Shown piece by piece: positions 58,794 through 64,000 of a stretch of DNA of 64,000 bases (within the stretch, counting starts at the first letter, position 1; each line of letters begins with the position of its first letter). Made by a program: the position numbers and the translations under genes. Below the pieces are notes generated by a model. The model searched no databases. It was not told the DNA's origin and worked only from the letters and a program-made list of their open reading frames with translations. The DNA comes from Larkinella sp965227735 (GTDB taxonomy: Bacteria > Bacteroidota > Bacteroidia > Cytophagales > Spirosomataceae). The stretch lies in assembly GCF_965227735.1 (NCBI RefSeq), contig NZ_OZ245776.1:5518001-5582000 (forward strand). The letters are read 5' to 3'.

Positions 58794-60113
58794 ATGTTTG
58801 AAAATCTTCAGGATAAGCTTAATCAGGCTTTTAAGACCTTAAAAGGACAGGGTCGGATTACCGAAATCAACGTTGCCGCGACCGTTAAGGAAGTGCGCCG
58901 GGCACTGACCGATGCCGACGTAAACTATAAAGTAGCCAAGGAGGTTACCGACCGCGTCAAAGAAAAAGCCCTCGACCGCAAGGTGCTGATCGCCGTCGAG
59001 CCGGGGCAACTGTTCGTCAAGATCGTTCAGGAAGAACTGACCGAACTGATGGGGGGCGAAGCCGAAGGCATCAACCTCAAAGGCGATCCAGCCATCATCC
59101 TGATTGCGGGTTTGCAGGGTTCCGGTAAAACGACGTTCTCTGGCAAACTGGCGGCATTCCTGAAAAAACAGGGCCGCAACGTGCTGTTAACGGCCTGCGA
59201 CATTTACCGCCCGGCGGCCATCGACCAGTTGAAAGTGCTGGGCGAGCAGGTGGGCGTGGAGGTATATGCCGAACCGGAAAACAAAAATGCCGTCGAGATT
59301 GCGCAGAATGCCCTGGCGCACGCCCGCAAAACCGGTAAGAAAGTCGTCATTGTCGATACCGCCGGTCGTCTGGCCGTCGATGAGGTGATGATGAAAGAGG
59401 TGGAAAACCTCAAAAAAGCCCTGAATCCCTCGGAAACCCTGTTTGTTGTCGACTCGATGACGGGGCAGGATGCGGTCAATACGGCCAAAACCTTCAACGA
59501 CCGGCTGAATTTCGACGGCGTGGTGCTGACCAAACTCGACGGTGACGCCCGCGGTGGGGCCGCGCTCTCGATTCGGGGCGTCGTTCAGAAACCGATCAAG
59601 TTCATGAGTACGGGCGAGAAGATGGAAGCTCTTGACATCTTCTACCCCGACCGGATGGCCAGCCGGATTCTGGGCATGGGTGACGTGATTTCACTCGTTG
59701 AGCGGGCGCAGCAGGCTTTCGATGAAGACGAAGCCAAGCGCATCAGCTCAAAAATGCGTCAGAATAAGTTCGATTTCAACGACTTCCGGGGGCAGTTGCA
59801 GCAAATCAAAAAGATGGGGAACATCAAAGACCTTATCGGCATGATTCCCGGCATGGGCAAGATGATGAAGGACGTTGACATCGACAACGATTCGTTCAAA
59901 CCCATCGAAGCGATCATTGGCTCCATGACGCCCATCGAACGCGAGCGGCCGGATATCATTGACGGAAACCGCAAAAAACGCATTGCCAACGGCAGCGGTA
60001 CCTCCATCCAGGAAGTGAATAACCTGCTAAAACAATTTGACGAAATGCGGAAGATGATGAAGAAAATGAATCAGATGCAGTCGTCGGGCAAACTCAGTAA
60101 AATGATGAAGTAG
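58794..60113 (+). CDS. ffh: Signal recognition particle GTPase
   Basis: A 439-residue SRP54 protein: N domain (MFENLQDKLNQAFKTLKGQG), GTPase G domain with the P-loop GLQGSGKTTFSGKL (about residues 104-117), DIYRPAAIDQL (about 136-146), DTAGRLAVDE (about 188-197) and TKLDGDARGG (about 245-254), then a Met-rich M domain (MIPGMGKMMKDVD; KMMKKMNQMQSSGKLSKMMK) that binds 4.5S RNA and signal sequences. With FtsY it targets inner-membrane proteins. No 4.5S RNA gene was recognised nearby. Confidence 0.96.
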   Translation: MFENLQDKLNQAFKTLKGQGRITEINVAATVKEVRRALTDADVNYKVAKEVTDRVKEKALDRKVLIAVEPGQLFVKIVQEELTELMGGEAEGINLKGDPAIILIAGLQGSGKTTFSGKLAAFLKKQGRNVLLTACDIYRPAAIDQLKVLGEQVGVEVYAEPENKNAVEIAQNALAHARKTGKKVVIVDTAGRLAVDEVMMKEVENLKKALNPSETLFVVDSMTGQDAVNTAKTFNDRLNFDGVVLTKLDGDARGGAALSIRGVVQKPIKFMSTGEKMEALDIFYPDRMASRILGMGDVISLVERAQQAFDEDEAKRISSKMRQNKFDFNDFRGQLQQIKKMGNIKDLIGMIPGMGKMMKDVDIDNDSFKPIEAIIGSMTPIERERPDIIDGNRKKRIANGSGTSIQEVNNLLKQFDEMRKMMKKMNQMQSSGKLSKMMK

Positions 60114-60140
60114 AACGGAGCATCTCCGTTCTACTTTTTT
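60110..60140 (+). terminator. Rho-independent terminator of ffh
   Basis: Arms 60110-60120 (GTAGAACGGAG) and 60124-60134 are perfect reverse complements around a 3-base loop, followed by six T residues (60135-60140). The stem begins within the ffh stop codon. It ends 6 bases before the converging protease gene stop. Confidence 0.9.
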
Positions 60141-60146
60141 CCCTTT

Positions 60147-61817
60147 CTACTTTTGGGCGGCATACCCGCCTTTCTCCAATAACCGGGCTTGATCGAAGAG
60201 CGTCAGGGCTTTCTTATACGTCTCGTCGCCTTCCGACAGCATTTCGAAGAATTCGTTGTTGAGACCATCGCGGTGGCCCTGCCGCCACGCATACTGCGCG
60301 ATGTAGGCTTTCAACTGCGTCTGAATGTATTTCTTCGACCGCTTATATTCGGCTTCGTTGAACTTGATGCCCTGCGCCGTGGCGTCGTCGGTCAGGCGTT
60401 TCAGCATGGCGTCCGTGATTACAAAATTCTTCTTGTAGCTGTTAAAACCGTCTTTTTCCAGTTGTTTGCGGTGATCGTTGGCGTATTCCATCGCCTGTTC
60501 CCGCACAATGTTTTTGTTGAACAACTGAATCAGGTACTTGGTCATGAACAGCGTATCGCGGGGTACGAACACGTCGGGCGTGATGCCACCGGCTCCGAAA
60601 ACCGTCCGGCCACCCGATGTTTTAAATTTGTATTTCGCGTTGTTCTTGATGCTGTCGGCGATGTAATATTCCCCGCTCTTCGAACGGGCTTCCAGTTCTT
60701 TCTCGTAGTCTTCGCCGTGTCCGGCTACATACGGTTTCTGAATGCTCCGTCCGCTTGGCGTATAATACCGGGAAATCGTCAGCCGCAACTCGGAACCATC
60801 GGACAGCATCACCGGCATTTGCACCAGCCCTTTGCCAAATGACCGCCGTCCGACAATCAACGCCCGGTCCTGATCCTGCAAGGCACCGGCCACAATCTCC
60901 GACGCCGACGCGCTGCCTTCGTCCATCAGCACGATCACCGGGCCTTCTTCAAACTGACCGGCAATGCGGGCTTTGGTCTGGCGATCATAGCGATCATCCT
61001 TGCCATCGGTATACACCAGCAGTTTATCGCCGGAAATGAACTCATCGGCCAGACTCGTGGCCCGGTCCATATAGCCGCCGGGGTTGTTGCGCAGGTCGAG
61101 CACCATCTGGCTCATGCCTTTTTGCTTCAGGGTTCCCAGGGCTTTCTTGAACTCGTCGTAAGTCGTTTCCGAGAACCGGTTTACTTTGATGTACCCGGTT
61201 TTGTTATCGATCATGTAAGCCGCATCGACGGAATAGGTCGGAATGCGATCGCGTTGCACCGTGAAGGTCAGCGGTTTTTTCTCGCCTTTGCGCAACACGA
61301 ACAATTTGACGGAGGATCCCTTTTTGCCGCGTAATTTTTTGAAAACGAGGGCATTGTCCAGTTTGCTGCCGGTCATGTCGGTCTCGTCGACCTTGATAAT
61401 TTTATCGCCACTCAGAATCCCGGCAGTTTCGGACGGCCCACCGGCCATGGGCGTTACGACATAAACCGTGTCTTTGTAAATATTGAATTCGACGCCAATC
61501 CCGTCAAAACCGCCTTCCAGTTGCGTGCGGGCGGCCACGGCGTCGGTCGGGTTCATGTAGGTGGTGTGGGGGTCCAGTTTCTCCAGCATTTTGGAGATGG
61601 AGTAATCCACCAGATCGTCCGTGTTGACCGAGTCAACGTAATTATTCTCAATCAGTTGAAGAACTTCCTTGAATTTGGAATACCCACGTCCAATGTTGTT
61701 GAGGCTTTTTCCACCACCAAAAAACGTGGCGCCGATCAACATACCGGCTGCCAGCGTGATGCCCAGGAGCATCGGCAACCGGACGGTCGCCTTGTCATTC
61801 TGAATTTTTTCGCTCAT
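60147..61817 (-). CDS. S41 family C-terminal processing peptidase (CtpA/Prc-like)
   Basis: A 556-residue protein with an N-terminal membrane anchor or signal (LPMLLGITLAAGMLIGATFFGGG). It has a PDZ domain (GGFDGIGVEFNIYKDTVYVVTPMAGGPSETAGILSGDKIIKVD, about residues 95-140) and an S41 protease core: MVLDLRNNPGGYMD (about 240), then Ser in DEGSASASEIVAGAL (about 305) and Lys in SFGKGLVQ (about 330), the Ser/Lys dyad. It acts in the periplasm on C termini of target proteins. It converges with ffh at a strong terminator. Confidence 0.9.
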   Translation of the reverse strand: MSEKIQNDKATVRLPMLLGITLAAGMLIGATFFGGGKSLNNIGRGYSKFKEVLQLIENNYVDSVNTDDLVDYSISKMLEKLDPHTTYMNPTDAVAARTQLEGGFDGIGVEFNIYKDTVYVVTPMAGGPSETAGILSGDKIIKVDETDMTGSKLDNALVFKKLRGKKGSSVKLFVLRKGEKKPLTFTVQRDRIPTYSVDAAYMIDNKTGYIKVNRFSETTYDEFKKALGTLKQKGMSQMVLDLRNNPGGYMDRATSLADEFISGDKLLVYTDGKDDRYDRQTKARIAGQFEEGPVIVLMDEGSASASEIVAGALQDQDRALIVGRRSFGKGLVQMPVMLSDGSELRLTISRYYTPSGRSIQKPYVAGHGEDYEKELEARSKSGEYYIADSIKNNAKYKFKTSGGRTVFGAGGITPDVFVPRDTLFMTKYLIQLFNKNIVREQAMEYANDHRKQLEKDGFNSYKKNFVITDAMLKRLTDDATAQGIKFNEAEYKRSKKYIQTQLKAYIAQYAWRQGHRDGLNNEFFEMLSEGDETYKKALTLFDQARLLEKGGYAAQK

Positions 61818-61910
61818 AGTAGTACCTAATAGTACCCACGTTCAGACAGCCGGTGCTGCTCAAGTCCGTGATAGGCTTAATAGTTAACGATCAACAAAAC
61901 TTAAAAAATA

Positions 61911-62193
61911 CGGGCTTATTGATGTAAATTAAATACCCGCCGAATTCACTTTTTGGCTTATCAGCCCACTGCCGCTCGGGCGGCCCCGTTTAGCTGTGGG
62001 TAAAGCGAAAAGTCCCCCCTTGCTAACCGAACCGTTTTAACGGTTTCATGTTCCGGCAAAACCGTTAAAACGGTTTCTTAATCATTTGGTTTCACTTCAA
62101 TTTACCCACAGCTAAAGCAGTGGGCTGGTAACTAAAGCAGTGGGCTGGTAAACAATTACTTCGGCGGATATTTAATTTACATCAATAAGCCCG
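61911..62193. repeat. 283-bp nested palindromic (foldback) element
   Basis: Outer arms at 61911-61944 and 62160-62193 pair over 34 bases with one mismatch. Inside are further pairs: TATCAGCCCACTGC with GCAGTGGGCTGGTA, TTAGCTGTGGGTAAA (61990-62004) with its complement (62101-62115), and a central double hairpin around ACCGTTTTAACGGT. A direct duplication of the 20-mer beginning CTAAAGCAGTGGGCTGG occurs at 62112 and 62132. It fills most of the 459-base space between the protease and acyl-CoA ligase genes and contains no reading frame of note. Confidence 0.88.
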
Positions 62194-62276
62194 TGAGCAC
62201 TTACTGCATAACGATAAAATACGGGCAAAATGTTTGCCGAAACGGGATGAAAGATATAGAATTTATTCCGACTCTC

Positions 62277-64000
62277 CTATTTCACCAACAAATCGGATTT
62301 CATGGTGTCGGCCAACAGAATAAAGGTATCCAGCGCCGACGGATTCCGGAGCGTATCGCGGCTCGTCACCCGTTCGGGCGAAATGCCCATCAGAATCTTT
62401 TTGACGGGGGCTTCCACTTTTTTTCCGCTGATCGTATACGGTATTTCCGGCACCTGAAACATGGCGTCGGGAACGTGTCGGGGGCTGTATTGCGTCCGGA
62501 GTGCGAGTCGGATTCGTTGCGCCATTTCTGCGTTGAGTTCGGTCGCCGGATCGGTGGTCTGGCCTTTGAGTACCACGAATAAGGGCATAAAATACCGTCC
62601 GCCGGGGAGTTCGAGGCAAACCACGAGGCTGTCGGCTACGTCGGGAACGCTCTCGACGGCGCTATACACCTCACTCGTGCCAATCCGAACGCCGTCGCGG
62701 TTGAGCGTGGCGTCGGAGCGACCGTAGATGACGACGGTTTTGCGGTCGGTAATCTTGATCCAGTCGCCGTGCCGCCAGATGCCCTCGTACTGGTCAAAGT
62801 AGCTGGATTTGTAGCGCTGGTTACCTGCCGGATCATTGTTATTGTCATTCCAGAAATAGATTGGCATCGACGGCATGGGTTCCAGAATCACCATCTCACC
62901 CAGCTCGTTGCGGATCGGTTTTGCGTTTTCATCGAACGATTCGAGTTTACACCCCAGCATCCGGCACTGAATTTCGCCTTCGTATACCGGCAAAAGCGGA
63001 CAGCCGCCGACAAAACCGCTGCAAATGTCCGTGCCACCACTGAGCGACACCAGCCAGACGTCTTTTTTTACCGATTCATACACCCAGCGGAAGCCCTCGG
63101 GCGGCAGGGGCGAACCCGTAGAGCCAATGGTTTTGAGGTGCAGTAATTTGGAACTCCCGATGTAGGAAAGCCCCGTCCGCATACAGGCCAGCAGGTAAGC
63201 AGCTCCCGCACCGAAATGATTGACCCGCGCGCGTTCAGCCAGATCCCAGAGCACGTCCATGTTCGGATACCCCGCCGAACCGTCGTAGATCACCAGCGTG
63301 GCCCCGACCAGCAGCGACGCCACCGAATAGTTCCACATCATCCAGCCCGTCGTGGAATACCAGAAATACCGGTCGCCGGGCTGAACGTCCTGGTGCAGGG
63401 CCAGCGCCTTCAGGTGTTCGAGCAAACAGCCCCCGACGCTGTGGGTGATGGCCTTCGGTTTGCCGGTTGTTCCCGACGAAAACAGAATCCAGATCGGGTG
63501 TTCGAACGGCACCGGTTCAAAAACCAGGGGAATCGCCGTGTTGGTTTGCAGGACCGAATTCCACAAAACCGACTTGCTGCGGGGGCCGGTCGGGGGTTCG
63601 AAATCAGGATCAAGATTGGCTACCCAGACCACCTTCTTCAACGTGGGCAGGGCCGTCAGCAGGTCGCTCAGCGCGTCAGTTTTGTCGATCGGTTTTCCGT
63701 TATAGTGATATCCGTCGATGGCAAAGAGTACTTTCGGCTCGATTTGCCGGAAGCGGTCGATGATGCTGGGCGTGCCAAAATCCGGTGAACAACTCGACCA
63801 GATGGCCCCTACGCTGTTGGTAGCCAGAAAGGCCACGACGGCTTCCGGGATGTTGGGCAACACCGACACGACGCGGTCGCCGGGCCGGACGTTGTTTTCG
63901 CGTAAGTAGTGGGCGATGGCCGTCACCTGCTGTTCCAGTTCTGACCAGCTTAGCGACGTCAGCGGCTGTTGTTCCGACTGGAAAAGGATGGCCGGGCGTT
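62277..64000 (-). CDS. Acetoacetate-CoA ligase (5' end outside window)
   Basis: The frame is open to the right edge, so the N terminus is missing; the Met codon at 63926 is internal (upstream residues read LSWSELEQQV). The adenylate-forming motif ILFSSGTTGKPKAITHSVGG (roughly window bases 63435-63495) and the later YGRSDATLNRDGVRIGT hinge motif place it in the acyl-activating family; sequence features such as SCSPDFGTPSIIDRF and SGGTDICSGFVGGCP match acetoacetyl-CoA synthetases. The enzyme forms acetoacetyl-CoA from acetoacetate, ATP and CoA. The catalytic Lys is in KKVEAPVKKIL near the C terminus. About three quarters of the protein is present. Confidence 0.88.
   Translation of the reverse strand, partial: RPAILFQSEQQPLTSLSWSELEQQVTAIAHYLRENNVRPGDRVVSVLPNIPEAVVAFLATNSVGAIWSSCSPDFGTPSIIDRFRQIEPKVLFAIDGYHYNGKPIDKTDALSDLLTALPTLKKVVWVANLDPDFEPPTGPRSKSVLWNSVLQTNTAIPLVFEPVPFEHPIWILFSSGTTGKPKAITHSVGGCLLEHLKALALHQDVQPGDRYFWYSTTGWMMWNYSVASLLVGATLVIYDGSAGYPNMDVLWDLAERARVNHFGAGAAYLLACMRTGLSYIGSSKLLHLKTIGSTGSPLPPEGFRWVYESVKKDVWLVSLSGGTDICSGFVGGCPLLPVYEGEIQCRMLGCKLESFDENAKPIRNELGEMVILEPMPSMPIYFWNDNNNDPAGNQRYKSSYFDQYEGIWRHGDWIKITDRKTVVIYGRSDATLNRDGVRIGTSEVYSAVESVPDVADSLVVCLELPGGRYFMPLFVVLKGQTTDPATELNAEMAQRIRLALRTQYSPRHVPDAMFQVPEIPYTISGKKVEAPVKKILMGISPERVTSRDTLRNPSALDTFILLADTMKSDLLVK

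Overview
The window looks like chromosome of a Bacteroidota bacterium, most likely order Cytophagales (Spirosoma/Larkinella-like). This is inferred from SusC/SusD, FecR and ECF sigma genes, a type IX secretion C-terminal sorting domain, the Bacteroidota promoter pattern (TTG, about 19 bases, TAnnTTTG), sparse Shine-Dalgarno sites and a GC content in the low-to-mid 50s. No rRNA, tRNA, CRISPR array, prophage or complete insertion sequence was found.

Layout. 1-8.4 kb: 3' part of a CHC2/Toprim primase-like gene, a PhnO-like acetyltransferase, a DUF6786 lipoprotein, a D-apionate lactonase-like protein with a Rossmann-fold partner, a large MG2/TonB-plug envelope protein and a LOV-like PAS protein. 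8.5-19.6 kb: housekeeping and metabolic genes (DUF481, Gfo/Idh/MocA, kelch, purM, YggU, ECF sigma, lgt, fabF, TetR, hemE). 19.1-23.2 kb: a minus-strand operon murF - TumE-type toxin/antitoxin - SGNH esterase - rfaE1 - GNAT. 23.3-27.8 kb: secreted VCBS-repeat protein, 2-hydroxyacid dehydrogenase, GH43 glycosidase. 27.8-31.2 kb: cNMP-domain histidine kinase, response regulator fused to a thioredoxin-reductase-like flavoprotein, UBP zinc finger. 31.3-33.1 kb: phosphoesterase fused to a PQQ-type propeller.

33.1-44.1 kb is the most unusual region: a co-directional minus-strand island with a caspase-SGNH hydrolase fusion, a CHAT remnant, a CHAT protease, a MoxR AAA+ ATPase, a vWA protein, and then a second copy of the caspase-SGNH protein that is split into two genes and has lost the catalytic residues of both enzymes. 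It resembles the vWA-MoxR-centred conflict systems known from comparative genomics, with an unusual effector set. I propose that MoxR and vWA form the NTP-dependent control core, that caspase-SGNH and CHAT are the proteolytic/hydrolytic effectors, and that the dead split copy is a sensor, adaptor or regulatory decoy.

44.3-64 kb: dinB, a TPR lipoprotein, a serine hydrolase, an outer-membrane protein, a LytTR regulator broken by an apparent one-base frameshift, a full ECF sigma / FecR / SusC / SusD uptake and signalling locus, Uma2, ffh, a CtpA-type protease, and the 3' part of an acetoacetate-CoA ligase gene.

The intergenic spaces are rich in inverted repeats. Six of them share one architecture: long stems whose arms are quasi-tandem words with a period of exactly 7 or exactly 10 bases, each hairpin with a different word. 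Three lie beside TAnnTTTG promoter boxes (hemE, the LytTR gene, ffh). A separate 283-bp nested palindrome lies at 61911-62193. All start choices, promoters and functions here come from reading the sequence only; no database search was possible.
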